From the NCBI GenBank assembly GCA_021827985.1, contig JAKATL010000012.1:1-56974 (forward strand): 56,974 bases of DNA, given 5' to 3'. Every line of letters begins with the position of its first letter. The first letter of the stretch is position 1. This document shows, in pieces, positions 1-8,418 of this stretch. The position numbers and the translations under genes are program-made. Source of the DNA: a bacterium. Lineage in GTDB: Bacteria; Chloroflexota; Dormibacteria; Aeolococcales; Bog-877. The notes under the pieces are model-generated. The model saw only the letters and a program-made list of their open reading frames with translations. It ran no database searches and was not told the DNA's origin.

Positions 1-103
1 TAACCGGGTAAGACCCCAGGTAGACCACCTGGTTGATAGGCCGCGGGTGTAAGAGCAGCAATGCTTTGAGCTGAGCGGTACTAATCGGTCGAGGGCTTGA
101 CCA
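1..103 (+). rRNA. rrl: 23S rRNA, 3' end (partial)
   Basis: The first ~100 bases match the conserved 3' terminus of bacterial 23S rRNA, including the segment GAGCTGAGCGGTACTAATCG and the closing GAGGGCTTGACC. The rest of the gene lies before the window. The mature 3' end is placed by analogy with other bacteria and may be off by a few bases. About 108 bases of spacer separate it from the 5S gene, and I see no tRNA in that spacer. Confidence 0.93.
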
Positions 104-211
104 TCTCTGCCACACCGTTCGCGGGCGCGCCCCCGGGACGTGGGCTCCTACTGCGCTCGGGCGGCGCCGCCGGCGATCCGGTGGCGCGCCCTCAAATTCG
201 ACAATCGAGAT

Positions 212-326
212 CCGGTGACGATAGCGGCGGGGAAACACCTGTTCCCATTCCGAACACAGCAGTTAAGCCCGCCAGCGCCGATGGTACTGCCCTGGCAACG
301 GGGTGGGAGAGTAGGTCATCGCCGGG
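212..326 (+). rRNA. rrf: 5S rRNA
   Basis: This is a ~115-nt 5S rRNA gene. It holds the hallmark loop segment CCCATTCCGAACACAG followed by AGTTAAGCCCGCCAGCGCC, and the 3' motif GGGAGAGTAGGTCATCGCC. The 5' CCGGTGACGA and 3' TCATCGCCGG ends pair to close helix I with G-U pairs. It belongs to the same rRNA operon as the upstream 23S gene. A minus-strand reading frame (263..1297) runs across its 3' half. Confidence 0.95.
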
Positions 327-1297
327 TCTCTTTTTTTTACCGTGGCGCCGCCCTCGGGCGCTTCCGCCCCCGTCGCGGAGCCGGTAGCGCCGAGGAGCAC
401 GGCTGCCAGCAGAGCCATGAGCGGCGCTGTATTGACGTCCGTGGCGACCCCGGTGAAGGCGCCCCCCAGCCCCTGGCCGAGGACCCAAAAGGCCGAGAGC
501 AGCAGGAGGCCAACGACGAGGGTGGGCCGGCGCAGGGCCGTTTTCCAGACCGCGGCCGAGAGAAGCAGGTAGACGACGGTGAAGGCGACGACCAGGGGCC
601 ACTGGAGCTGGAACGCCAACCGGGCCAGCTGGTAGTCGATGGACTCCAGCGGGCCGGGCGCCGACTGGGCCGCGGACTGGAGGTTGTAGGCCATGACCGC
701 TCCTGGGGGGTACCGCCAGGCGAGGTCCAGCAGGGCGCCCATCCCCCAGTAGATGGTCCAGACCCACATTGCCGTTCTGGGCCAGCGCGTGGGGTGGCGT
801 CGCCCTCGAAGGGCCAGGAGGGAGAGTGCCAGGTAGATCAGCGCCGCCCCCGGCGCTCCCGACCAGAGCGATGCGGTTCCCGTGGCGAGGAAGCCCATGC
901 CCTCGCCCAGGATCCACACCGCGCTGGCCCAGGCGGCGGATGCAACCAGGCCGGCTCGGCGAGTGGCGGGCCAGAGTAGCGCCGCGCCAACCGCCAGCTG
1001 GACCGCCGCGATCAAAAGGGTCGTGGCCGTCAAGTTGGCGGCCTCCAGCCGGGCCACGGCGAACAGGAAGCCGCTCAGACCGGGCGGCTGGTACATCAGG
1101 GCGGTGCTGTACAGCACCTGGCCCGCGAAGGCTGGCGTAAACATCCGAGGCTGGAGCTGCAGGATGGCGTCGCCAAGCCAGAGTATGCCCAGCGCCACCG
1201 CGAGGAAGTCGGGGCCCAGCCTTGGGCGCCAGGCCGTCAGGGTGGGGCTGCGCCTGCCCTCAGGGGCCGGCACGGAGGCGCGCCTCGTCGGCGCCAT
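263..1297 (-). CDS. Polytopic membrane protein paired with CtaG
   Basis: A 344-residue protein with about eight hydrophobic segments. The first follows a short basic N-terminus (segment LGILWLGDAILQLQP). I do not recognise a named family. The start at 1297 (ATG) lies inside the end of the upstream ctaG gene (38-bp overlap), so the two are probably translationally coupled and may act together in copper or oxidase assembly (inference from context only). The C-terminal ~22 codons are antisense to the 5S rRNA gene and its T-run; the run appears as lysine codons (VKKRDP). The true C-terminus may differ if a frameshift is present. The reading frame open upstream of 1297 overlaps ctaG and is not expected to be coding. 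Confidence 0.6.
   Translation of the reverse strand: MAPTRRASVPAPEGRRSPTLTAWRPRLGPDFLAVALGILWLGDAILQLQPRMFTPAFAGQVLYSTALMYQPPGLSGFLFAVARLEAANLTATTLLIAAVQLAVGAALLWPATRRAGLVASAAWASAVWILGEGMGFLATGTASLWSGAPGAALIYLALSLLALRGRRHPTRWPRTAMWVWTIYWGMGALLDLAWRYPPGAVMAYNLQSAAQSAPGPLESIDYQLARLAFQLQWPLVVAFTVVYLLLSAAVWKTALRRPTLVVGLLLLSAFWVLGQGLGGAFTGVATDVNTAPLMALLAAVLLGATGSATGAEAPEGGATVKKRDPAMTYSPTPLPGQYHRRWRA
327..338 (+). terminator. T-run after the 5S rRNA gene
   Basis: Immediately after the 5S closing helix comes TCTC and then eight consecutive T. With the stable 5S terminal helix upstream, this is the likely end of the rRNA transcript. I do not see a separate dedicated hairpin. Confidence 0.6.
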
Positions 1298-2033
1298 CAG
1301 CGGGGAAGAGGCGCCAGAGATACCAACCGGCGACCCCCACCATGAGGGCGTTGTCGAAGACGAACATGATGATCCCGCCCAGCCGCTGGTCGGCCAGCGC
1401 GCTGATCCCCAACCGGGGTGCCCGGTGCAGGTAGAAGACGTAGACGGCATGAGGCAAGAGCGCCACCGTCAACCCCACCACCACCGCGGGCAGAGCGCCC
1501 ACTGTGAGGTAGGCCACCTCCCCGAGCACCGTCAGGTTCCAGCGCTCTCCGGGGCGGTGCACCACCACGGCCCACCAGAAGAGGAGCCCGACGGCGATGA
1601 AGGTGAGGTGCTGGAGGATGTGCACCGGAGGATGGGTCAGGGCATAGTCGAAGAAGGGCGGCCAGTGCCACCCAACCAAGACCAGGAAGTAGGCCGGACC
1701 CGCGAAGAAGGGGTTCACGATCAACCGCAGGAAGTGACTGGCGCGGCCGCTCAGGAAGGCGTCGATTGTCTGGGGCGGCAGGCCGAGGATCATCAGGGGC
1801 GGACCGACCATGGCCAGCAGCAGGTGTTGGGCCATGTGCATGCTGAACAGGTAGTTGTCGCCCAGCACATCTATGGCCGACTCCAGAGACACGAATATCA
1901 CCAGCACCCCGGTCGCCCAGAGGAGCAGCCGCCGGTCCCGGTGGGCTCCTGGGAACCATCGGTAGGCAACCAGAGCCAGGGCGCAACCCGCCCAAACCGA
2001 GGGATCGACCTCCCAGACCGTCAGCCAGTGCAT
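1260..2033 (-). CDS. ctaG: Cytochrome c oxidase assembly factor CtaG (caa3 type)
   Basis: A 257-residue, mostly hydrophobic protein with about seven membrane segments and the histidine-rich motifs of the caa3_CtaG family: HMAQHLLLAMVGPPL, GWHWPPFFDYA and HILQHLTF. The family is required for maturation of aa3/caa3-type oxidases, probably through copper delivery at the membrane. AGGAG sits about 10 bases before the ATG and supports the start. The gene follows rlmN by 46 bases and overlaps the next membrane-protein gene by 38 bases. No oxidase subunits are in the window. Confidence 0.85.
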   Translation of the reverse strand: MHWLTVWEVDPSVWAGCALALVAYRWFPGAHRDRRLLLWATGVLVIFVSLESAIDVLGDNYLFSMHMAQHLLLAMVGPPLMILGLPPQTIDAFLSGRASHFLRLIVNPFFAGPAYFLVLVGWHWPPFFDYALTHPPVHILQHLTFIAVGLLFWWAVVVHRPGERWNLTVLGEVAYLTVGALPAVVVGLTVALLPHAVYVFYLHRAPRLGISALADQRLGGIIMFVFDNALMVGVAGWYLWRLFPADGADEARLRAGP

Positions 2034-2079
2034 GCGGGAAATACTCCTGGACCGAGCTCCCCCCGCAGGGGAGTATGCC

Positions 2080-3195
2080 TCACGCCGGAGGTCCGCTCGG
2101 GGATTCCACCAGTGCCAGTTCCCGAGCCAGGATCCGCTCCTGCCGGCGCGGCTCTGGCGTCAGGGATGCCCGGAGCTGGCCGCAGGCAGCGGTCGCCCGG
2201 TCGCCTCGGGAGTGGCGGATGGTGGCCCGGGGCCCCACCAGCGCTGCGAAGTCACGGCAAGCCGCCGCCGAAGGTGCGCGCAGGTCGCTGCCGGGGATCG
2301 GATTCATGGGGATCAGGTTGACGTGGCCATGGACCGAGGCCGCCATCTGCCCCAGCCTTCGGGCGGCTCCAGGGTCGTCGTTCACGCCCCGGATCAGGAC
2401 GTATTCCAGGGTGACCCGGCGCCCACTGGCCGCCGAGTACTTCCGAGCCGCATCCAGGAGGCTAGCTATGGGGAACCGACGGTTGATCGGAACCAGCCGG
2501 TCCCGCAGCTCATCGTGGGTGGCATGCAGGGAGATCGCCAGGCGCACCCCGAGCCCCTCTTCAGCCAGTCGCAGGATCTCGGGAACCAGCCCGCTGGTCG
2601 AGAGCACCACCTGCCGTGGGGAGATGCCCCACTCGTGCAGCAGATGGATCGCCAGGACCACCTGGTGGTAATTCTGGAGTGGTTCGCCCATGCCCATGAG
2701 GACCACGTTGGTGGGGCGCCCGACGCTCGCGGCGTCCCACCGGCGGGCAGCCTCGAGCACCTGGTCCACGATCTCCGCCGCGGTGAGGTTGGCCCTCAGC
2801 CCCAGGCGACCGGTGGCGCAGAAGACGCAACCGATGGCGCAGCCGGCCTGGGAGCTGACGCACACCGTCCGGCGGCCCCGGCTCCCGTCCCAGGCCGGGT
2901 GGGTGATCATCACCGCTTCCACCTCGTGACCAGCTTCGGTTCTCAAGAGAAGCTTCTCGGTCAGGCCGCGGTCGGCGATGGTCGCTGCCAGGACCTCCAG
3001 GCTGGACCAGACGGCGGACTCTTCCAGTTCAGTGCGGAGCTGGAGCGGAAGGTCGCTCATGGAAGCGAAGCCGCCCTCACCGGCGCGAAGCAGGTGGCGC
3101 CGGATCTGATCCGCCCGGTAGGCGGGATGGCCCCGCCCTTCCAGCCACCGGCGCAGCTCCTCTCGCGAGAGCGAGCTCAAGGCGAGGGCGGTCAT
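2080..3195 (-). CDS. rlmN: Dual-specificity RNA methyltransferase RlmN (23S A2503 / tRNA A37)
   Basis: A 371-residue radical-SAM enzyme that adds a methyl group to C2 of adenine 2503 in 23S rRNA and, in many bacteria, of A37 in some tRNAs. The iron-sulfur triad CAIGCVFC gives Cys119, Cys123 and Cys126. The mechanistic cysteines are present in VCVSSQAGC near residue 112 and in AACGQL near the C-terminus. GMGEPLQNY is the usual SAM-binding signature. The start codon overlaps the folE stop by 4 bp, so it is in one operon with folE and the haem genes. Full length for the family. Confidence 0.96.
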   Translation of the reverse strand: MTALALSSLSREELRRWLEGRGHPAYRADQIRRHLLRAGEGGFASMSDLPLQLRTELEESAVWSSLEVLAATIADRGLTEKLLLRTEAGHEVEAVMITHPAWDGSRGRRTVCVSSQAGCAIGCVFCATGRLGLRANLTAAEIVDQVLEAARRWDAASVGRPTNVVLMGMGEPLQNYHQVVLAIHLLHEWGISPRQVVLSTSGLVPEILRLAEEGLGVRLAISLHATHDELRDRLVPINRRFPIASLLDAARKYSAASGRRVTLEYVLIRGVNDDPGAARRLGQMAASVHGHVNLIPMNPIPGSDLRAPSAAACRDFAALVGPRATIRHSRGDRATAACGQLRASLTPEPRRQERILARELALVESPSGPPA

Positions 3196-3779
3196 GGTCG
3201 GGACAAAGCCATGAGCCGGAGAGCACCCTCGCGCGCCGGGATGTCGCTGGCCAGCTCGCCTCTGGTGGCCACCGTGACGACGCTGTGTCCTGGCTGGGTC
3301 GCCCCGCGCATGCTCATGCAGAGGTGTTGCGCGGTCAGGGCCACCACCAGCCCGCGGGGCCGCAGGCCGCGCTCCACGGTGGTGGCGATCTCCTCAGTCA
3401 GCCGCTCTTGGACCTGCAGACGGCGCGCATGCGCGTTGACGACCCGCGCCAACTTGCTGAGCCCAGCCAGATGGCCGTCCGGCAGGTAGGCGATCGCAGC
3501 CCACCCGAAGAACGGAAGCAGATGATGCTCGCAGAGGCTGTGGAAGGTGATGTCGCGGACCACGACCAGCTGCCGCTCCATGGTCTCTCCCAGCCCTGTG
3601 GCAAGAAGAGCCGCGGGGTCTTCGCGGTAGCCCGACGACAGCGCGCTCAAAGTTCGCGCCACCCGACCCGGAGTGTCGCGAAGAGCCACCCGCTCGGGGT
3701 CGTCGCCAGTCCAGGCGAGGATGGTCCGCACTGCTTGTTCCACGCTCGCCTGGTTGGGTATCCCCTCAGGGGTGACCAT
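3192..3779 (-). CDS. folE: GTP cyclohydrolase I
   Basis: A 195-residue enzyme converting GTP to 7,8-dihydroneopterin triphosphate, the entry step of folate/pterin synthesis. The zinc ligands are visible: Cys83 and His86 in SLCEHHLLPFFG, and Cys154 in AQHLCMSMRG. GLSKLARVVNAHARRLQVQE is the conserved substrate-site segment. It starts 14 bp inside the haem oxidase gene and ends with a 4-bp overlap into rlmN. Other folate genes are not nearby, so its place in a haem operon reflects coupling rather than a shared pathway. Confidence 0.96.
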   Translation of the reverse strand: MVTPEGIPNQASVEQAVRTILAWTGDDPERVALRDTPGRVARTLSALSSGYREDPAALLATGLGETMERQLVVVRDITFHSLCEHHLLPFFGWAAIAYLPDGHLAGLSKLARVVNAHARRLQVQERLTEEIATTVERGLRPRGLVVALTAQHLCMSMRGATQPGHSVVTVATRGELASDIPAREGALRLMALSRP

Positions 3780-5205
3780 CGCCTTCCTGACCTCGCGAAT
3801 TCAATGGGGCGGCAGTGCCGAGCCGCTGCCACAGGGCCTGGGCGGCGCGTACCCCATCCCTCATGCAGGCCTCCATCCCGACTCCGCGATAGGCGGCGCC
3901 AGCGAGGACGACCGGGTACGGGAGGGCCGCCACCTGAGCGTCCACCGAGTCGCGCCAGGCGAGATGGCCGGCACGGTACTGTGGTAGCGCCGGCGCCCAC
4001 CGCTGGACCCTGGCCTCCAGGGGCACCAGCCGGAGGCCGAGGTGACGGCGCAGATGGGTATGCACCGAGGTGACCAGGGTGGCGTCGTCCACCTCCAGGG
4101 GCCAGTCGTCCCCGTGTCCGCCGGCCGACGCCCGCAGGAGGAGGATGCCGGGCTTCCTGAGATGGGGCCACTTCTGGTCCATGAAGGTGCATGCCGTTAC
4201 CACACGGCCGGGAAAGCGGGGCACCAGGAACCCGCTACCGGGTGGCCGCCGGCGCACCGCCGACTCTGGGTAGACCAGGGTCACGGTGGCCACGTTGGAG
4301 TACCTCTGGCGCCGCAGCTCTCGAGACAGCTCCGGCGCGAGGCCCTCCAACAGCTGGGCCGCCGGCGGCGCTGGAAGTGCCAGGACCAAGCCATCGAACT
4401 CCTCGCTTCCGCCGCCGGACTCGACCCGCATCAGACCCGAACGACCCGGCCAGGCGCCTGTCACCGGGGTTCGGAGTCGCAGAGCCGACGGGTCCAGCCC
4501 GTCCGCCAGCTTCTCGGCAAGGGTCTGGAGGCCGCTGCGCAGGGAGACGAAACCCGTCACCGCTCCCGGGGTAGGCGGCGGCTGTTGCCGCAGGCCGCGC
4601 AGCAGGCTCCGGTCACGACCCAGGGCGGCCAGCAGATGCGGAGCCACCGCCCCCACGCTGAGCAGCTCGGCGGGGCCGGCATATACCCCTCCAAGGAGCG
4701 GATCCACCAGCCGGCTCACCGCCAACCTACCCAGCCGGCCCACCAGAAACGGGCCGAGTGGGTCGTCGGCGGTCACTGTCGGCCCGCGGAGCCAAGGCTC
4801 CAGCGAGGCCCGCAGACTGCCCCGCGGGCCTAGCAAGCGGACTACTTCAGGCTGAAGGGGGTGCAGCGGAACGCCGAGGGAGGTGCCCTTGGGGATGGGC
4901 ACCAGTCGTCTCGCGGACCAGATCGACGCGGACGTGGTTCCCGGCCGGACGAGCTCTTCGTCCAGGCCGAGCGAGCTCAGGGTCTCGAGGGTGGATGGGT
5001 CGCGTACCAGCATGCTCTCGGCACCCAGATCGATGCGCTGGCCCCGAACGTCTGCACTCAGGACGCGCCCGCCCACGCGATCCTCGGCCTCGAAGACGGT
5101 GACTCTGGCGGGAATCCCTGCCTCGCGGCTCGCCCGGACCAGCTCGCGGGCGGCGGACAGTCCGGAAACCCCGGCCCCGACCACCGCCAGGCGCAGAGGT
5201 GTCAA
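3766..5205 (-). CDS. hemY: Oxygen-dependent protoporphyrinogen/coproporphyrinogen oxidase
   Basis: A 479-residue FAD enzyme oxidising a porphyrinogen to a porphyrin in late haem synthesis. The N-terminus holds the dinucleotide-binding motif VVGAGVSGLSAARELV, then FEAEDRVGGRV. A second conserved block is RLGSGADE-like but diverged (IDLGAESML). The C-terminal FAD contact is LAGAAYRGVGMEACMRDG. Translation starts at a TTG overlapping the ferrochelatase stop (TTGA). Monoderm bacteria with this pair normally use the coproporphyrin branch (then called cgoX); that is inference, since the decarboxylase ChdC is not in the window. Confidence 0.92.
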   Translation of the reverse strand: MTPLRLAVVGAGVSGLSAARELVRASREAGIPARVTVFEAEDRVGGRVLSADVRGQRIDLGAESMLVRDPSTLETLSSLGLDEELVRPGTTSASIWSARRLVPIPKGTSLGVPLHPLQPEVVRLLGPRGSLRASLEPWLRGPTVTADDPLGPFLVGRLGRLAVSRLVDPLLGGVYAGPAELLSVGAVAPHLLAALGRDRSLLRGLRQQPPPTPGAVTGFVSLRSGLQTLAEKLADGLDPSALRLRTPVTGAWPGRSGLMRVESGGGSEEFDGLVLALPAPPAAQLLEGLAPELSRELRRQRYSNVATVTLVYPESAVRRRPPGSGFLVPRFPGRVVTACTFMDQKWPHLRKPGILLLRASAGGHGDDWPLEVDDATLVTSVHTHLRRHLGLRLVPLEARVQRWAPALPQYRAGHLAWRDSVDAQVAALPYPVVLAGAAYRGVGMEACMRDGVRAAQALWQRLGTAAPLNSRGQEGDGHP

Positions 5206-6170
5206 CCCGGGCTGGCCATTCCCCGGCGCACCAGGTCCCGCAGCACCGCGATGAAGGCCGGGTCGTCGTTGGGCATCGCGGTCCGGGATATCGTGACCCC
5301 GAGATCTGCGGCCGTCTGCTGCGCCTCAACGTCCAAGTCGTAGCGGACCTCGAGGTGGTCGGCCACGAAGCCGCAGGGGCACACCAGGAAGTCTCTGGTT
5401 CCCTCTGAGGCCGCCTGCCTGACAACCTCCAGCAGCTCCGGGCCGAGCCAGGGCTCACCCGCTTCCTGGGCGACGCTCTGCCAGCCGATGTCCCATCGGG
5501 GAAGGTCGAGGATCCTGGCCACTGCGGCGGCGGTCTCGCCCAGCTGATCCGGGTAGGGATCGCCCATCTCCCGCAGCCGTGCGGGCAGGCTGTGGGCGGT
5601 GAAGATGACCATGGCGCGCTCGGCCCGCTCAGGCCCCATCTCCGAGAGTTTCCCCGAGACGGCACCCGCCAGCCAGGAGAGATAGGACGGCTCGACATGC
5701 CAGTCCTCGACGAAGCGGATCTCGAGCGGGCTACCGACGCTGGCGGCCCTGGCGCGCTCCACGTAACCGGCGACGCTCATGCGCGAATAGTGGGGCGCGA
5801 GCACCACCCCGACCACGTCCTTGATCCCGGCGCTGACCAGCTCTGCCACGGCGTCTTCGATGAATGGCGCGATGTGCTTCATCCCCACCGTCACCGTCCA
5901 GCCGGGCCCATCCTCGGATCGAAGAAGATCTTGGAGTGCGGAGGCCTGAGCCAGCGTGATTTCGGTGAGGGGTGACCGTCCGCCAATCGCCTGGTAGCGT
6001 GCTTCGAGCTCGGCCAGCGCCTCGGGGCGTGGCGGCCTGCCTCCTCTCATGTGGGTGTAATAGGGGAGGATGTCCTCGGGAGCGCGCGGGCTGCCGTAGG
6101 CCATGAGCAGCACGGCCTTGGTGGCGGCCGTGTCGGATGGGGCGGAGTCGTCGGTGGGTGAGAGCTTCAC
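5202..6170 (-). CDS. hemH: Ferrochelatase (protoporphyrin or coproporphyrin type)
   Basis: A ~322-residue chelatase that inserts Fe(II) into the porphyrin. The N-terminal LLMAYGSP, the metal-site histidine in IFTAHSLPARL, and the segment VCPCGFVADHLEVRYDLD are standard for the actinobacterial/firmicute branch (cpfC). A GTG at 6170 preceded by GGGAGG is chosen as start; an in-frame ATG 18 bases upstream lies before that site and would ignore it. First gene of the minus-strand haem-folate-rlmN run, divergent from pdhA across ~160 bases. Confidence 0.94.
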   Translation of the reverse strand: MKLSPTDDSAPSDTAATKAVLLMAYGSPRAPEDILPYYTHMRGGRPPRPEALAELEARYQAIGGRSPLTEITLAQASALQDLLRSEDGPGWTVTVGMKHIAPFIEDAVAELVSAGIKDVVGVVLAPHYSRMSVAGYVERARAASVGSPLEIRFVEDWHVEPSYLSWLAGAVSGKLSEMGPERAERAMVIFTAHSLPARLREMGDPYPDQLGETAAAVARILDLPRWDIGWQSVAQEAGEPWLGPELLEVVRQAASEGTRDFLVCPCGFVADHLEVRYDLDVEAQQTAADLGVTISRTAMPNDDPAFIAVLRDLVRRGMASPG

Positions 6171-6332
6171 GCAACCTCCCTGCGGCATCTCAGCACGGTA
6201 ATCTCGGAACCCACTCTACCGGGCCGTCCAACTGGCCAGCGTTGCTAAAGTGGGCCGCGCGAGGGCCGCTGGGTCGGGGGCGAAGGCTTTGGGCGTGGGG
6301 TCAGGGCTCGTATCCGTGCACGGGGTGGCTGG

Positions 6333-7436
6333 ATGATGCGCGAACTGGGTGCGGCGTCGGATGACCTGGCGCCCGGGGCAGAGCTGATGGAAGGTGCCTC
6401 CACGGTGCTCGGTCTCCCGAGCGACCGGCGGCGCCAGGCCCTGGCGGGGATGGGCCGTCCCCTGGTGCTCGAGCTGTTTGCCGCCATGGCTCGCCTCCGG
6501 GCCTTCGATGAGCGGGCCGTGATCCTGCAGCGGCAGGGGGTGATTGGGACCTACCCCACCTACTTTGGCGAGGAGGCCGTGCAGGCGGGCAGCGTGCTGG
6601 CCCTCGAGGACCGTGACTGGCTATTCCCCACCTACCGGCAGAACTCGGTGGTGGTGCTTCGGGGCTGCCCTCCGGAGGTGCCACTCCTCCTCTGGCGCGG
6701 TAACCCCGCGGGATGGCACGACGTGCAGGCCCTGCACACGGCCCCGGTCTGCGTGCCGGTGGCGACCAACTATCCGCATGCGGTGGGCGCGGCGTGGGGC
6801 AGTCGACTCCTCGGAGAGGCCAGCGTGGCACTGGCCTACGGCGGCGACGGCTCGACCTCGGAGGGGGACTTCCACGAGGCCTGCAACCTGGCCGCGGTCG
6901 CCCGGGCCCCAGTCATCTTCCTGGTCACCAACAACCAGTGGGCCATCAGCACGCCGCTCAGGCTCCAGACCCGGGTGGAACGCATTGCGGACAAGGCCTC
7001 CGCGTACGGAATGCCCGGGGTCCGAGTCGACGGCTTCGACGTCTTCGCCTGCCACCTGGCGATCTCGGAGGCTGCGGCCCGGGCACGCAGCGGCGACGGC
7101 CCCACCCTGGTGGAGGCAGTCGGTTACCGACTGGGGCCCCATGGCACCGCCGACGAGCCCTCGCTCTATCGCGACCCGGAGTCCGCCCGGAGATGGGACG
7201 TGTGGGAGCCGATCGGGCGGGCGGGGAAGGCTCTGGTGGACGCGGGCCTCGCCTCCGCGGACGAGCTTGCCAAGCTTGGCGCCGACGCGGCCGCGGAGAT
7301 GCGAGAGGCTGGGGACCGGCTCCAAGACTTCCCCGTGCCTTCCCTTGAGGAAGTGGCGGCCCGCGTGTACCGCGACACCCCCTGGACTCTGGGTGCGGAG
7401 GGGCTGCGGGAGCCGACCTTCGGGGAGGAGGGGTGA
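6333..7436 (+). CDS. pdhA: Pyruvate dehydrogenase E1 component, alpha subunit
   Basis: A 367-residue thiamine-diphosphate subunit that, with E1 beta, decarboxylates a 2-oxoacid and reductively acetylates the lipoyl arm of E2. The ThDP/Mg motif runs from GGDGSTSEGDFHEACN to VTNNQWAIS near residues 168-205. YPTYFGEEAVQAG and FPTYRQNS match PdhA proteins. Two ATG codons lie in tandem at 6333; the ribosome site is weak. Pyruvate is the most likely substrate by resemblance, but branched-chain 2-oxoacids cannot be excluded. It is followed directly by pdhB and pdhC. No E3 gene is present. Confidence 0.9.
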   Translation: MMRELGAASDDLAPGAELMEGASTVLGLPSDRRRQALAGMGRPLVLELFAAMARLRAFDERAVILQRQGVIGTYPTYFGEEAVQAGSVLALEDRDWLFPTYRQNSVVVLRGCPPEVPLLLWRGNPAGWHDVQALHTAPVCVPVATNYPHAVGAAWGSRLLGEASVALAYGGDGSTSEGDFHEACNLAAVARAPVIFLVTNNQWAISTPLRLQTRVERIADKASAYGMPGVRVDGFDVFACHLAISEAAARARSGDGPTLVEAVGYRLGPHGTADEPSLYRDPESARRWDVWEPIGRAGKALVDAGLASADELAKLGADAAAEMREAGDRLQDFPVPSLEEVAARVYRDTPWTLGAEGLREPTFGEEG

Positions 7437-7437
7437 G

Positions 7438-8418
7438 GTGTCCACGCAGGTGACCATGGTCGAGGCCGTGGGCCGCGCCCTCGGCCAGGTCCTCGAGGAA
7501 GATCCCCGGGCCATCCTCCTCGGTGAGGACATCGGGGTCAACGGGGGCGTGTTCCGGGCGACGGCGGGGCTCCAGGAGCGCTTCGGGCCGGATCGGGTGG
7601 TGGACACCCCCCTCTCCGAAGCGGGGTTCGTGGGGGCGGCCATCGGGATGTGCCTTGTCGGACTGCACCCCATCGTGGAGATCCAGTTCGACGCCTTCGT
7701 CTACCCCGCCTTCGAGCAGCTGGCCTCGCATGCGGGCAGGTTCCGCTGGCGGACCAACGGCGCCTACGGCCTCCCCCTGGTCATCCGCATCCCCTATGGT
7801 GGCGGGACGAAGGCCCCGGAGCTGCATTCCGACTCCCCGGAGACGCTCTTCAGCCACACCCCGGGGCTACGGGTGGTGGCGCCATCGGACCCACTGTCCG
7901 CTGGAGAGATGCTGGTGGCCGCAGCCGCCTGCGGCGATCCCGTCATCTACATGGAGCCCAAGCGGCTCTATCGCCGGAGCCGAGCCGAAGTCCCCGATCG
8001 CTTCCAAGCCTTGAGCCTTGACCGGGCGCAGGTGGTGCGCCCCGGCGCCGACGTGGCGATCCTCGCCCACGGGGCGATGGTCGAGGTGGCCATGGGGGCA
8101 GCCGAGCAGCTGGCGGCGCAGGGGGCCTCAGCACGGGTTGTCGACCTCCGCTGCCTCTATCCGCTTGATCGGGACACACTCCTCCGCACCGCCACAGAGG
8201 TGGGGCGCGTGGTGGTGGTGCACGAGGCTCCCCGCCACAGCGGACTTGCCGCCGAGGTGGCAGCCATCCTCCAGGAGGAGGTCGCCGACCATCTTCTGGC
8301 CCCCGTCCTCCGGGTGACGGGGATGGACATGCCCTTCCCCCTCTTCCAACTTGAGGACCAGGCGCTGCCGTCGGCGGCCCGGGTGGTCAGCGCGGCCCGG
8401 GCCACCCTCGAGTACTGA
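7438..8418 (+). CDS. pdhB: Pyruvate dehydrogenase E1 component, beta subunit
   Basis: A 326-residue transketolase-fold subunit. Conserved segments are LLGEDIGVNGGVFRATAGL, DTPLSEAGFVGAAIGM, RIPYGGGTKAPELHSDSPE and ILAHGAMVEVA, with the C-terminal transketolase domain VVDLRCLYPLDRD. The start is a GTG one base after the pdhA stop, with GGAGGAGGGG just upstream; the frame is open much further up but that part overlaps pdhA. Its stop codon overlaps the pdhC ATG (TGATG). Confidence 0.93.
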   Translation: MSTQVTMVEAVGRALGQVLEEDPRAILLGEDIGVNGGVFRATAGLQERFGPDRVVDTPLSEAGFVGAAIGMCLVGLHPIVEIQFDAFVYPAFEQLASHAGRFRWRTNGAYGLPLVIRIPYGGGTKAPELHSDSPETLFSHTPGLRVVAPSDPLSAGEMLVAAAACGDPVIYMEPKRLYRRSRAEVPDRFQALSLDRAQVVRPGADVAILAHGAMVEVAMGAAEQLAAQGASARVVDLRCLYPLDRDTLLRTATEVGRVVVVHEAPRHSGLAAEVAAILQEEVADHLLAPVLRVTGMDMPFPLFQLEDQALPSAARVVSAARATLEY

